A stretch of DNA of 64,000 nt, taken from assembly GCF_009741265.1 (NCBI RefSeq), contig NZ_WOWL01000001.1, forward strand, positions 248,001 to 312,000. The letters run 5' to 3'. This document shows, piece after piece, positions 16,214 through 24,465 of the stretch (position 1 is its first letter; the number at the start of each line of letters is the position of its first letter). The notes under the pieces are model-generated. The model was given only the letters and a program-made list of their open reading frames with translations. It searched no databases and was not told the DNA's origin. A program made the translations under genes and the position numbers. The DNA comes from Pseudarthrobacter sp. GA104 (GTDB lineage: Bacteria; Actinomycetota; Actinomycetes; Actinomycetales; Micrococcaceae).

Positions 16214-17089
16214 ATGAAACCTGCACAAAGACTCCGGGAACTGCTTGCGGACTCCAAAATGATCATCGCGCCGGGAGCCTACGATGCACTCTCGGCGAAG
16301 ATGATTGAGCAAGCCGGCTTCGACGTCGTGCTCATCGCCGGCGGCACCTACTCCAACTTCCACTACGGGGTGCCGGATAACGGCTTTATTTCCCAGGGCG
16401 AACTCATCGAGGCCGGCAGACGCATCACGGCAATCACCGATCTGCCACTCATTCTCGACTTCGATGATGCAGGAGGATCACCTCTCCAAGCATTCCGCGG
16501 CGTCCAGCTTGCCGAGCAAGCCGGCGTCGCAGCCCTGCTCGTCGAAGACATGGTGCCCGCAACGAAGCACTTTTGGACACCCAAAGACGGCGGAGAGCGC
16601 TGGAAGCCGCAACTCAAACTTCGCAGCGTCGAGGAGATGAGCAACATCATCCGTGCCTGCGTGGAAGCCCGGACGTCACCGGACACGGTGATCGTTGCGC
16701 GCTCGGATGCCAGCCGCTTTGGCTTCGACAATCTCGCTGAGCGCATGGCTGCTTATTCTGCCGCCGGCGCGGACATGCTCTATCCGTGCGGCTACCCCCT
16801 TCTCGACTTGCCCAAACTCTCGGCAGTCGTCCCTGGCAAGTACGTCATGGTGACCGTGAAGAATCCAACCCTAGAGGAGCGCCAGGAACTCGAAGACGCC
16901 GGCGTGAAGATGCTGCTGGTCATCAACACCGTGAACGGGGCCGTGGCAGGCTTCCGCGAGAACCTGTCCCTCCTGGCGCGTGGTGAGTTGCTCGAGGGTG
17001 AAGCAGAAGGCGGCGCCTACCTGCCCATCATGGAAGCAATCGATGCGGCAGAGTGGGCCCGCCGTGCCCGCCACTTCGGTTATTCCTGA
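16214..17089 (+). CDS. Isocitrate lyase/PEP mutase-superfamily protein
   Basis: A 291-residue TIM-barrel protein of the PEP mutase/isocitrate lyase superfamily. Metal ligands are likely the two Asp of LILDFDDAGGS, replacing the usual DADTGYG, and LVEDMV gives the ED pair. The loop that carries the catalytic Cys of isocitrate and methylisocitrate lyases (KKCGH type) is replaced by PATKHFWTPKDGG, so it is not a canonical lyase of those types. Related enzymes include 2,3-dimethylmalate lyase, oxaloacetate decarboxylase and petal-death protein. It probably cleaves or decarboxylates a branched 2-oxo or 2-hydroxy acid. It stands alone on the plus strand with a strong terminator behind it. Confidence 0.8.
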   Translation: MKPAQRLRELLADSKMIIAPGAYDALSAKMIEQAGFDVVLIAGGTYSNFHYGVPDNGFISQGELIEAGRRITAITDLPLILDFDDAGGSPLQAFRGVQLAEQAGVAALLVEDMVPATKHFWTPKDGGERWKPQLKLRSVEEMSNIIRACVEARTSPDTVIVARSDASRFGFDNLAERMAAYSAAGADMLYPCGYPLLDLPKLSAVVPGKYVMVTVKNPTLEERQELEDAGVKMLLVINTVNGAVAGFRENLSLLARGELLEGEAEGGAYLPIMEAIDAAEWARRARHFGYS

Positions 17090-17105
17090 CAGATCTTTCA
17101 GACGC

Positions 17106-17146
17106 AACCGTTCCTGGCCGGGCTTTGGTTCCTGCCAGGAACGGTT
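17106..17146 (+). terminator. Hairpin terminator of the lyase gene
   Basis: AACCGTTCCTGGC pairs perfectly with GCCAGGAACGGTT across a 15-nt loop, followed by TCGTTGTTT. It lies 17 bp after the stop of the gene at 16214. Confidence 0.8.
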
Positions 17147-17215
17147 TCGTTGTTTACAGCGATTCGCGTGGCGAACATCCCACGCCCTTGGTCAGCGCAG
17201 CTAAACAAGAGCAGA

Positions 17216-17248
17216 AAGCGCCGACGACATCTCAAGTCGTCGGCGCTT
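17216..17248 (-). terminator. Hairpin terminator, probably of the minus-strand hydrolase gene
   Basis: AAGCGCCGACGAC and GTCGTCGGCGCTT form a perfect 13-bp stem with a 7-nt loop, 9 bp beyond the stop of the gene at 17258. It can act in both directions between the two convergent genes. Confidence 0.8.
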
Positions 17249-17257
17249 CCGTTTGCG

Positions 17258-18073
17258 TCAGGCGGGAGTCTTGACGCCCGCGGCGAGTTCCGGTCCGGTG
17301 AGCGGAGTCGGATTCCAGCCTTCGCCCATGGCAACAAGACCTTCGGTCATCATTCCGTGGCTGACCGCGTCATTCATGGTCTTCTTGAGCTCGTTCACCA
17401 TCAGCATCCGGGTGGAACGCAGCGTCAGCGTAGGCTTCGCAGCCAGCATCCGTGCGAGTTCGTATGCCCTCGCAACTACCTGATCCTTGGGCACCACTTC
17501 GTTCACGGCACCCCATTCGTAGGCCTGCTGCGCAGTGATCTCCTGTCCGGTGAGGTGGAAGTACCGACCGCGGTTCAAACCAATAACCAGCGGCCAGATA
17601 ATCTGCATCCCGTCGCCGGGAATGTTTCCCTGGGAGAAGTGTGCATGATCGGCGAATACGGCATCCTCGGAAGCGATGACGATGTCGCAGAGCAGCGCCT
17701 GCTCGTTGTGATACCTTGCGGGACCGTTCACTGCGGCGATCATCGGGACTTCGATGTCGAGGTGGCCCAGCACAAGGCGCTTGGCGTCGTGATGGAGGCC
17801 GAGCCAGATTTCGGGCGTGACCCAGTTCTTGTTTTCAATTGGGGCTTCCTTGTCGATGAAGGTGTCGCCCGCCCCGGTGATGATGACAACGCGGTTGCCC
17901 CGGTCCCTGCTGATGTCATCCCAAAGCGATGAAACATTGTCATGGACTCCTACACCCCAGACCACGTCGCTGCCATCCGTGTGGAACGTGACAAGCAGAA
18001 TGCCGTCTTCATCTCGTTCCAGTTTGATGTGCTGGTACTTGTCCTTGTAGTCATCAAACGTTATCCACGCCAT
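17258..18073 (-). CDS. 6-oxocamphor hydrolase-like beta-diketone hydrolase (crotonase fold)
   Basis: A 271-residue crotonase-fold protein that resembles Rhodococcus 6-oxocamphor hydrolase along its length (for example ITGQ-like blocks GLNRGRYFHLTGQEI and IEVPMIAAVNGP). 6-Oxocamphor hydrolase cleaves a C-C bond of a cyclic 1,3-diketone by a retro-Claisen reaction. All four residues known to matter there fall at identical positions: His122, His145, Asp154 (IPGDG) and Glu244. The CoA-binding features of true enoyl-CoA hydratases are not evident. The ATG at 18073 has AAGGAG 8 bp upstream. It is a single gene with part of the AraC-type element upstream. This is the best clue that the cluster opens a cyclic diketone ring. 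Confidence 0.8.
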   Translation of the reverse strand: MAWITFDDYKDKYQHIKLERDEDGILLVTFHTDGSDVVWGVGVHDNVSSLWDDISRDRGNRVVIITGAGDTFIDKEAPIENKNWVTPEIWLGLHHDAKRLVLGHLDIEVPMIAAVNGPARYHNEQALLCDIVIASEDAVFADHAHFSQGNIPGDGMQIIWPLVIGLNRGRYFHLTGQEITAQQAYEWGAVNEVVPKDQVVARAYELARMLAAKPTLTLRSTRMLMVNELKKTMNDAVSHGMMTEGLVAMGEGWNPTPLTGPELAAGVKTPA

Positions 18074-18171
18074 CGTGAATCTCCTTATTTCTGTGATTGG
18101 GCGATGAGTTGCGGCTACATCACGACTTGTCCGGCCACTGACCGTACTCTCGTAATATGAACCATATATAC

Positions 18172-18220
18172 AAATAGCGCGAGTTCTCAATAGTAGAGAT
18201 GGAAAAACTGCGCCAGGAAT
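18172..18220 (-). promoter_or_regulatory. Partial AraC-type element upstream of the diketone hydrolase
   Basis: Read towards the hydrolase, TGGCGCAGTTTTTCCATC (18198-18215) matches the first half-site of the 67-bp elements apart from one extra T. The second half-site is not recognisable. The downstream TTGTATATATGG is AT-rich, unlike the TTAGCGTT box of the others. It may be a weaker or diverged member of the regulon. Confidence 0.4.
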
Positions 18221-18281
18221 AGCGGTGTGTTCGTGCGGTGGCCTCAACCTCCCGGCGGCGGCAGGTCGAGCTCTCCCGGGA

Positions 18282-19904
18282 TCATGCAGCGGTCGTCCGG
18301 CCAGCGTATGCAAGCAGTGCACGCTCGGCAGCGCCGGGGTCGCTGCCGTCCAAGCGGGCAAGTACGTGACCGTCGGGCCGTACAAGGATGGCTTCGTCCC
18401 CGTTAACGCGGTAAGCGGCCGCCCACTCAGCCTCGGCAGCAACGAAGTCCCCCAAGTGCCCGAAGGTCACCGAGCTGTAGGGAATGCCGTGGATCTCTGC
18501 CCGCCGCGCCGCCTCCCGTGCAGGCTCCGAATTGGGGCGCGCAAGAATGGTTAGTTCACGTCCGAACAGGTCAAGCGTGGAGACAGTGGCCTCGGCGTTA
18601 AGCCAGACATGCGGTGCGCGTTCACCCACGGCAGCAGTGGGGGTGAACGTTCCCACGGGCCAGCCGGCATCGGGTGACGTGGCTCCGGCAACCGCTCCCC
18701 GGTCATAGCGGAATCCGATGTCCAGGCCGGGGTGTACGAAGTTTTCCGGCCGGAAGGAGCGCGGGCCTTCATCGGCGTTGCCAACAATGGAGCGGAAGTT
18801 GCGAACAGCTTCGGCCATGTTGAACACTGCGACTGGCCGCCGCTCCACTTCGTAGGTCTCCAGGAGGGCGGGATCCGCCCAGCCCTTGAGGACGGCTGCC
18901 AGCTTCCATGCGATGTTGTGGACGTCCTGGATGCCGGTGTTCTGGTTGAACCCGCCGTAAGGAGGCATGACGTGCACCGCGTCTCCGGCGAGCAGGATCC
19001 GGCCGGACTGGTAGCGGTCGGCCACCCAGGCGCCCACGGTCCAGGTCCGGGCGTCCATCAATTCCACCGACTCATCGGGATCCCCGATCGCGTCGCGTAT
19101 TTGCGTCGTCCAGTCGATGTCTTCGAAGGGCATCCTGTCCATGACCAGTGGGCGGCCCAGCATCGCCACGCGGTCGGTCGCGTCCACGGGAGCGATCACC
19201 ACAGCCCCGATCGTGTCCGGATTATCGAGATAGATGAAGCTGGACGGGTCGCCCGTGCGTCGCTGGATGACAGGCGACCGGAACAGCACACTCACCGCTG
19301 TCTGCAGGTCCTGATCCCCGGTGCTCCCGATCCCCAAGGCGGTGCGCACCTGGCTGGCGGCGCCGTCGGCTGCGATCACATACTTTGCGGCGACGACTTC
19401 GGGGCCCTTGTCACTGGTGATGGACACGAGAACCTCTGCCCCTGTGTCGTTCACCGTCGACACAGTCTTGCCGAACTGGAGGGTGACGCTGTCCTCGGCC
19501 TGCGCCGCGTCAACGAGGATCGGCTCAAGCGCGTCCTGGGAGCACAGAACTACGTCCAGCGTCTCCGGACCGAGGCTGGTGTCCGCGGGTCCACTCGCAT
19601 GCGCGTTGCTGGTGACGACTGAGCGCCACGGTGATACGGCATCGCTTCCGAGCAGGCGGCGTGGTCCACCGGGAAGCGCCGCTGCCCGCACTTCTTCGGT
19701 GAGGCCTAGCTCGCGAAATACCTCCATGGTGCGGCAACTGACCGCCCGGGACCTGGGGTGGCGCGACCGCTCGGTCCGTCGCTCGACCACGAGCGTGTCG
19801 ACGCCGAACCGTCCCAGAAGGATCGCCGCCGAAAGCCCGACCGGACCGGCTCCAATAATCACGACGTCGACGCTGCGCTTCGCGGGTTCGTTCCGCTGGT
19901 TCAC
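18282..19904 (-). CDS. FAD-dependent aromatic-type monooxygenase (PheA/TfdB/MhpA family)
   Basis: A 540-residue class A flavoprotein hydroxylase. Landmarks are the FAD loop VVIIGAGPVGLSAAILLGRF near residue 15, the DG motif YVIAADGAASQVR and the GD motif ILLAGDAVHVMPPYGGFNQN, followed by a thioredoxin-like C-terminal domain (SSVTFGHLGDFV). It hydroxylates or oxygenates its substrate with NAD(P)H and O2. The GTG start at 19904 overlaps the stop of the SDR gene (GTGA) and has GCAGGAG upstream. It is the last gene of the 11-gene operon that starts at 28560. The substrate is unknown; phenols, quinoid or enol-type diketones are all handled by this family. Confidence 0.85.
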   Translation of the reverse strand: MNQRNEPAKRSVDVVIIGAGPVGLSAAILLGRFGVDTLVVERRTERSRHPRSRAVSCRTMEVFRELGLTEEVRAAALPGGPRRLLGSDAVSPWRSVVTSNAHASGPADTSLGPETLDVVLCSQDALEPILVDAAQAEDSVTLQFGKTVSTVNDTGAEVLVSITSDKGPEVVAAKYVIAADGAASQVRTALGIGSTGDQDLQTAVSVLFRSPVIQRRTGDPSSFIYLDNPDTIGAVVIAPVDATDRVAMLGRPLVMDRMPFEDIDWTTQIRDAIGDPDESVELMDARTWTVGAWVADRYQSGRILLAGDAVHVMPPYGGFNQNTGIQDVHNIAWKLAAVLKGWADPALLETYEVERRPVAVFNMAEAVRNFRSIVGNADEGPRSFRPENFVHPGLDIGFRYDRGAVAGATSPDAGWPVGTFTPTAAVGERAPHVWLNAEATVSTLDLFGRELTILARPNSEPAREAARRAEIHGIPYSSVTFGHLGDFVAAEAEWAAAYRVNGDEAILVRPDGHVLARLDGSDPGAAERALLAYAGRTTAA

Positions 19905-20821
19905 TGGCTGACTCCTGCAAACTCCGTCAGTTCGGGCTCTGTGCTGCGGGAGTCCATGTACGTCAGTTGGCCGCACGGCTGCATCCTGGAGCGCAGCACA
20001 TCATCGAACGCCGCGCTGACATCAAGGGGCGTCCATGTCTCGCGGGTGAGGGCGGAGTCGACGATGGCGGGGTGCGACAGCAGCATCAGGTCATGCCCGT
20101 TCGCAAAGCGGACTACCTGGCCGTTTACTCCCTTGCTGAGATCGGACAGGAGATAGAGAACCACTGGAGCGTTCGTGGAAGGCGGCGGCGCAACAGGGTT
20201 TCCGCCAAAGAATTTCGTGTACGCCTCGGTTCCTGCCGTCATCATCGGTGTGTCGGCGTGGGGCGCCATGGCGTTGACCCGGATTTCTCCACCTTCGGCG
20301 CCGAACTCGGTGGCCCAAGCGAAGGTCAAGGAGGCGATCGCCGCCTTGGCTGCGGCATAGGCGCTCATCATCCGAAGACCCACAACCGCGCCCGAGGTCA
20401 CGTTGACAATCGACCCCTTTCCCTCCATGGCTGCGAGACCGTGGACTGACATGAAGTAAGTACCGCAGACGTTGATGTCGACGTGGCGGCGAATGTGCTC
20501 GTGGGTCTCCTGCCCGGCAGTCACGGTCTCCAGGTAGCCGGCGTTGTTGACCAGGCCGTCCAGCTTCCCGAAGCGCTCCACCGCAGCAGCGACCAGCCGC
20601 TGGCAACTGTCCCAATCGGTGACGTCCGCCGCGACGGCTAATGCTTCGCCGCCCTCGCGGTTGATTGACTCCGCCACGGCCTCGGCGCTTGCGGCATTGA
20701 TGTCGGAGACAACCACTCGGGCGCCTTCCGCTGCGGCTGCGCGTGCATACGCCTCGCCGAGTCCGCGGCCGGCGCCGGTAATGAGGACGTGCTTTCCAGC
20801 GAGGATTTGATCGCTAGTCAT
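19901..20821 (-). CDS. Short-chain dehydrogenase/reductase
   Basis: A 306-residue SDR related to the multifunctional-type 17-beta-HSD domain group. The cofactor loop is TGAGRGLGEAYARAAAAEGA, DIN follows the second strand (NAD-type), and NNAG is present. The catalytic Ser is in VNVTSGAVV and YAAAK carries Tyr and Lys. The last 60 residues after QVVRFANGHDLML extend beyond the usual SDR length, as in the SDR at 23500. Its ATG lies inside the 3' end of the SnoaL gene (8-bp overlap) and its stop overlaps the monooxygenase GTG, so translation is coupled on both sides. It probably oxidises a hydroxy-acyl or cyclic alcohol intermediate. Confidence 0.87.
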   Translation of the reverse strand: MTSDQILAGKHVLITGAGRGLGEAYARAAAAEGARVVVSDINAASAEAVAESINREGGEALAVAADVTDWDSCQRLVAAAVERFGKLDGLVNNAGYLETVTAGQETHEHIRRHVDINVCGTYFMSVHGLAAMEGKGSIVNVTSGAVVGLRMMSAYAAAKAAIASLTFAWATEFGAEGGEIRVNAMAPHADTPMMTAGTEAYTKFFGGNPVAPPPSTNAPVVLYLLSDLSKGVNGQVVRFANGHDLMLLSHPAIVDSALTRETWTPLDVSAAFDDVLRSRMQPCGQLTYMDSRSTEPELTEFAGVSQ

Positions 20822-21443
20822 TAAGATGCTCCTTTGCATTCGTAGTCTGGACCGGGGCTGCTTTTCCCCAATCCGTGGCATAGGTCGGGTCGTGCGGATA
20901 GCGGTCGCCGAAGTTGGACGTGGGCGGAATGCCGAACAGCTCGGCGACGTCCGCTTCCGGAGCGAGTCTTTGCGCCCCGTCCCACACGCAAGTCCTCGCG
21001 AGCACCTTCCACTCCCCCTGGCGCCGCTCGCACAGATCCCGGTAACGGCCCAAAAGAAGGTCGGTAGGGCCGCCGTCGGCCGGCATGGCCAGGTAGATAA
21101 ACGCCGTTTCACGCCTGGCCTGGTTGCCGTTCAATTCAATGAGTATGTTGGTTACGTAGTGACTGGCCTTGTGGGCGGACTCCCGCCGCATGGAATACGC
21201 CCAGTCGCAGAAATCATGGGACAGGCCCACGAACATGCCATGATCTTCAGTCGCTTCAGGCCAGTAGGTGGACTTCACCAGGTCAAGGTCCTTGCGGTCC
21301 ATGCCCCGGCAATAGCGGATCATGTTCTCGTTCAACTCCTGCTTGGCAACAAGGACCCGAAGTTGCTGCAGTTCGGCGGCCCAGTCCGCCGTGTTGCCGT
21401 TTTTCGACGCAGCCTCCTTCATGAGCTCAAATACTTCAGTCAT
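20814..21443 (-). CDS. SnoaL-like (NTF2-fold) protein, paralog of the gene at 1141
   Basis: A 209-residue SnoaL-like protein. MIRYCRGMDRKD carries the Tyr and Asp, and ASHYVTNIL the His, of the BaiE-like active-site pattern. KSTYWPEATEDHG and LGRYRDLCERRQGEWKVL match the protein at 1141. The gene begins 3 bp after the thiolase stop and overlaps the next SDR by 8 bp, so it is inside the long operon. Likely role: dehydratase, isomerase or hydrolase on a ring intermediate. That a second copy is placed under its own element at 1141 suggests that this step has two variants or is limiting. Confidence 0.8.
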   Translation of the reverse strand: MTEVFELMKEAASKNGNTADWAAELQQLRVLVAKQELNENMIRYCRGMDRKDLDLVKSTYWPEATEDHGMFVGLSHDFCDWAYSMRRESAHKASHYVTNILIELNGNQARRETAFIYLAMPADGGPTDLLLGRYRDLCERRQGEWKVLARTCVWDGAQRLAPEADVAELFGIPPTSNFGDRYPHDPTYATDWGKAAPVQTTNAKEHLND

Positions 21444-21446
21444 CTA

Positions 21447-22637
21447 TCAGCTCAGGGACAGGAGCAGTGCCTCGCCCTGCCCGCCTCCACCACAGAGGGC
21501 CACCACGGCCTTGCCCCTTCCGCGGCGTTGGAGTTCGTACACGGCCGAGACGACGACTCGTGCCCCCGAGGCGCCGATGGGGTGTCCGAGAGCAATGGCA
21601 CCGCCGTTGACGTTGACCCTGTCCATCCCAATTCCGAGCTGCGCCGCCGAGTGGAGCGCCACGGAAGCGAACGCTTCGTTGATCTCCACGAAGTCCAGCT
21701 CCCCCGCAGTCCAACCTGCGGCTCCAAGCGCCTTCGCTATGGCCTGGGCTGGTTTGTCCGGCAGTGATGTGTCGGGGCCGGCGATCTGACCGTGGGCCCC
21801 TAGTACCGCCACGACCTCTAAACCGTGGGCTTCCGCATAGCCGCGCGTGGTCAGGACGACGGCGGCAGCGCCATCCGTGAGCGGTGAGGCGTTGCCGGCC
21901 GTGACGGTACCCGCGGGGGAGAACGCCGGGCGAAGTTTGCTGAGGGACTCCTCATTGCTGTCCGGCCGGACGCCCTCGTCGCTGCCTGCCAGTTCAGGCC
22001 CTCCCCGGCGACGCGGCACTTTGACCGGAACTATTTCCTTATCGAAGTACCCTGAACCTTGGGCCGCTGCTGCCCGCCGGTGGGAGTCTGCAGCGGCCTT
22101 GTCCTGCTCGGCCCGCCCGATGCCGAGCAAGTCATTGGCACGATCAGTGTTGAGGCCCATTGACTCTTGGTCGAAGGCATCGGTGAGTCCGTCGCGGGCA
22201 AGGGCGTCTGTCAGCACTGCATCCCCGTAGAGATGCCCTGCCCGGGAACCGCGAAGCAGGTGCGGGGCATTACTCATCGATTCCTGTCCCCCTGCGATGA
22301 CCACTTCCGCTTCTCCAAGCTGGAGCAGCCGGCTGGCTTCGATGATCGCGCTCAGCCCGGACAGGCACACCTTATTCACGGTGACGGCGTGGGCACTCAG
22401 CGGTATCCCCCCGGCTACCGCTGCCTGCCGTGCAGGGTTCTGGCCGGCCCCTGCCTGGATCACATGGCCCATGACAACGGCGTCAACAGCATCAGCACTA
22501 ATGCCTGCCCTGTCCAAAGCGGCAGCGATTGCAACCCCGCCGAGCTCGACGGCGGAAACCGTGGCGAGCTGGCCCATCATCCGGCCCTGGGGAGTCCGGG
22601 CAGCCCCGACGATGACTACATCTTCTTTGAGGTTCAC
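21447..22637 (-). CDS. Acetyl-CoA acetyltransferase (thiolase)
   Basis: A 396-residue thiolase that cleaves a 3-oxoacyl-CoA with CoA. All active-site blocks are present: the nucleophile Cys in VNKVCLSGLSAI (about residue 89), AGGQESMSNAPHLLRG, the His in GHPIGASGARV and the second Cys in ALCGGGGQG. GTG start at 22637 behind AAGGAGCAGTA. It follows the oxidoreductase at 22680 and precedes the SnoaL gene, within the long operon. It supplies the final C-C cleavage that feeds acetyl-CoA, or another acyl-CoA, to central metabolism. Confidence 0.93.
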   Translation of the reverse strand: MNLKEDVVIVGAARTPQGRMMGQLATVSAVELGGVAIAAALDRAGISADAVDAVVMGHVIQAGAGQNPARQAAVAGGIPLSAHAVTVNKVCLSGLSAIIEASRLLQLGEAEVVIAGGQESMSNAPHLLRGSRAGHLYGDAVLTDALARDGLTDAFDQESMGLNTDRANDLLGIGRAEQDKAAADSHRRAAAAQGSGYFDKEIVPVKVPRRRGGPELAGSDEGVRPDSNEESLSKLRPAFSPAGTVTAGNASPLTDGAAAVVLTTRGYAEAHGLEVVAVLGAHGQIAGPDTSLPDKPAQAIAKALGAAGWTAGELDFVEINEAFASVALHSAAQLGIGMDRVNVNGGAIALGHPIGASGARVVVSAVYELQRRGRGKAVVALCGGGGQGEALLLSLS

Positions 22638-22679
22638 TACTGCTCCTTGGCCTGCGGCCGACGGTGATTTGTCACGAGT

Positions 22680-23423
22680 TCAGCTGTAGATGGCCCGATG
22701 CAGTCGGACAAGGTAGTCCGCAGTGACTTTCGAATAGTCCGGGAACCGTTCCATGATGGCTGCAAGCGCGATGTCCCGTCGCTGCGGCAGCCGGGCCTTC
22801 TCAGCGGCAGCAAGGGCCTCCCGTAGCGTCTCGCGCGTGAAGTCGGTGCAGTAGCTGGGCGCTCCGGGCTGCTGGCGCCAGGAGTCCGCCAGGGATCCGG
22901 CGTCGACCGCGTCAAACCCGGTCTCCTCGACGAGGGCCATTGCTACCGCCTTGTCGCGATCGCCATCCGCGGCCACAGGGATGGCAATCCGTTCGGGATC
23001 CCCATCTTTTCTTCCATAGGCCTCGAATGACTCGGCCGTGATGGCGTTCCAGGCCTTCGCAACCGGGCGCCCGAGCTGCTCGGTAATCCAGACGCTTTCG
23101 ACCTGCCCGTCTTCCAAGGCTTCCACCCGCCCATCACGCAGGGGGTAGTAGTTGGACGTGTCGATGATGACGGCGTTGGCCGGGAGGTCGGTGATAAGGG
23201 TTCTAACCTCGGGCATCCGGCTGAGCGGCATGGACGTGATGAGGACATCGACGTCGGTGACAGCGCTGCTTGCTTCTACTGGTCGTGCCCCCGATGCCAC
23301 AATGTCGGAACTGATGGTTTCGGGGCCACGGGAATTCGCAACCTTAACATCGTGGCCGGCTCCACTCAATTTGCGGGCGAGTGTCGCGCCTATCGAACCT
23401 GCTCCTAGAATGCCGATCTTCAT
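22680..23423 (-). CDS. NADPH-dependent oxidoreductase of the F420:NADP oxidoreductase family
   Basis: A 247-residue paralog of the genes at 46041 and 47993. The NADP site is MKIGILGAGSIGATLARKLS plus ANSRGPETI. DTSNYYPLRDG, EQLGRPVAKAWNAI and DSWRQQPGAPSYCTDF are shared with those copies, whereas the genes at 1923 and 49460 have FEP-type C-terminal blocks. So there are two subgroups in the window. Unlike the 46-48 kb copies this one has no ArsR neighbour and is embedded between the SDR at 23500 and the thiolase in the long operon, so it is presumably under AraC control. Likely a reductase for a pathway carbonyl or cofactor; the acceptor is unknown. Confidence 0.8.
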   Translation of the reverse strand: MKIGILGAGSIGATLARKLSGAGHDVKVANSRGPETISSDIVASGARPVEASSAVTDVDVLITSMPLSRMPEVRTLITDLPANAVIIDTSNYYPLRDGRVEALEDGQVESVWITEQLGRPVAKAWNAITAESFEAYGRKDGDPERIAIPVAADGDRDKAVAMALVEETGFDAVDAGSLADSWRQQPGAPSYCTDFTRETLREALAAAEKARLPQRRDIALAAIMERFPDYSKVTADYLVRLHRAIYS

Positions 23424-23499
23424 GAGAATCCTTGTTTTGAGTTGAGAGCCAGTGTTGGCCGTGATCTTGCCGGTAAGAGACGGTTATGCAGCGACGCGG

Positions 23500-24423
23500 T
23501 CACCTCGAGACGTCTGCCGCGTTGGCGGGGAGGACCTCGTCCAGCTCCGGCGCCAAGTACACCATCTGGTCGCGGAACGACTCGCTCGCGTTGCGGAATG
23601 CCCGCAGCTCGCCGTCCTTCATGAGCACCTCTCCGCTGTCGGCCCAGCTCTCCGGCGTGGGCGCTTCGACCTTCATTCGCGGCATGCCGGCAATCGCGAC
23701 GCGACCGGCAGCAACTCCGGCGATCTCAAACGTTTCGCCGAAAACTGCCGTGTCCTGGTGCGCCAACCACGTTACGAAGGCAGACACCGAGCTTGCCGGA
23801 ACGGTCGTGCGCATCGCGTCCTTAATGACGGGGTTAGGGAAGGCGTCCTCCGTCATCGGCGTCAAGGCAACCGGCATCAGCGTGGTGACTTGAACTCCCA
23901 CCTCGCGGGCCTCGGCCGCGAGGGTGATGCCGAGACCCCAGATGGCGGCCTTGGCGGCGTTGTAGGCCGAGTCCGTGGGCACGCCCATGACCCCGTTTGA
24001 CGAGATGTTGATAAGCCGCCCAGTGCCTGAGGCGATGAGGTGCGGCATGGCAGCACGTGAGACTCCGACGACGCCCTTGACGGCCACGTCGAAGATGCGC
24101 CACCACGTGTCGGCTTCCATCTCCCAGAAGCGGCCGAACGCATTAATCCCGGCGTTGTTCACGACGATGTCGAGCTGCCCAAAGGAGTCGAGTGCGGTCT
24201 GGACGATCTCAGGCGCCTCGGTGACGACGTTATGACTGTCCACCACTGCGGTGCCGCCTGCGTTGGTTATTTCGGCCACAGCTTCGGCTGCGTTCGCCGC
24301 GTTGACGTCATTGACGACGACCCGCGCCCCGCGGGAGGCGAGCATCTTTGCGTGCTCGCGGCCCATTCCCTGTCCTGCGCCCGTGACGATTGCCACCCGG
24401 CCGTTGAAATCAAGATTAGTCAT
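23500..24423 (-). CDS. Short-chain dehydrogenase/reductase
   Basis: A 307-residue SDR. TGAGQGMGREHAKMLASRGA is the cofactor loop, DVNA follows the second strand, NNAGINAFG and the catalytic ISSNGV with YNAAK are intact. The C-terminal 60 residues (from FEIAGVAAGRVAIAG) form the same kind of extension as in the SDR at 19901. I chose the ATG at 24423, with GGAG 9 bp upstream; an ATG 15 bp earlier is less well placed. It lies between two other redox genes in the long operon and probably acts on a hydroxy-acyl or cyclic alcohol intermediate. Confidence 0.85.
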   Translation of the reverse strand: MTNLDFNGRVAIVTGAGQGMGREHAKMLASRGARVVVNDVNAANAAEAVAEITNAGGTAVVDSHNVVTEAPEIVQTALDSFGQLDIVVNNAGINAFGRFWEMEADTWWRIFDVAVKGVVGVSRAAMPHLIASGTGRLINISSNGVMGVPTDSAYNAAKAAIWGLGITLAAEAREVGVQVTTLMPVALTPMTEDAFPNPVIKDAMRTTVPASSVSAFVTWLAHQDTAVFGETFEIAGVAAGRVAIAGMPRMKVEAPTPESWADSGEVLMKDGELRAFRNASESFRDQMVYLAPELDEVLPANAADVSR

Positions 24424-24465
24424 TTTCAGTTGCTCCATATTTTTTGAACCGGATGGCAGTGCCAC

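Noticed and set aside
15204..16226. A longer enoyl-CoA hydratase start at 16226
   Set aside because: The extra N-terminal 60 residues run through the promoter region and do not look like a crotonase; the start with AAAGG at 16040 fits better.
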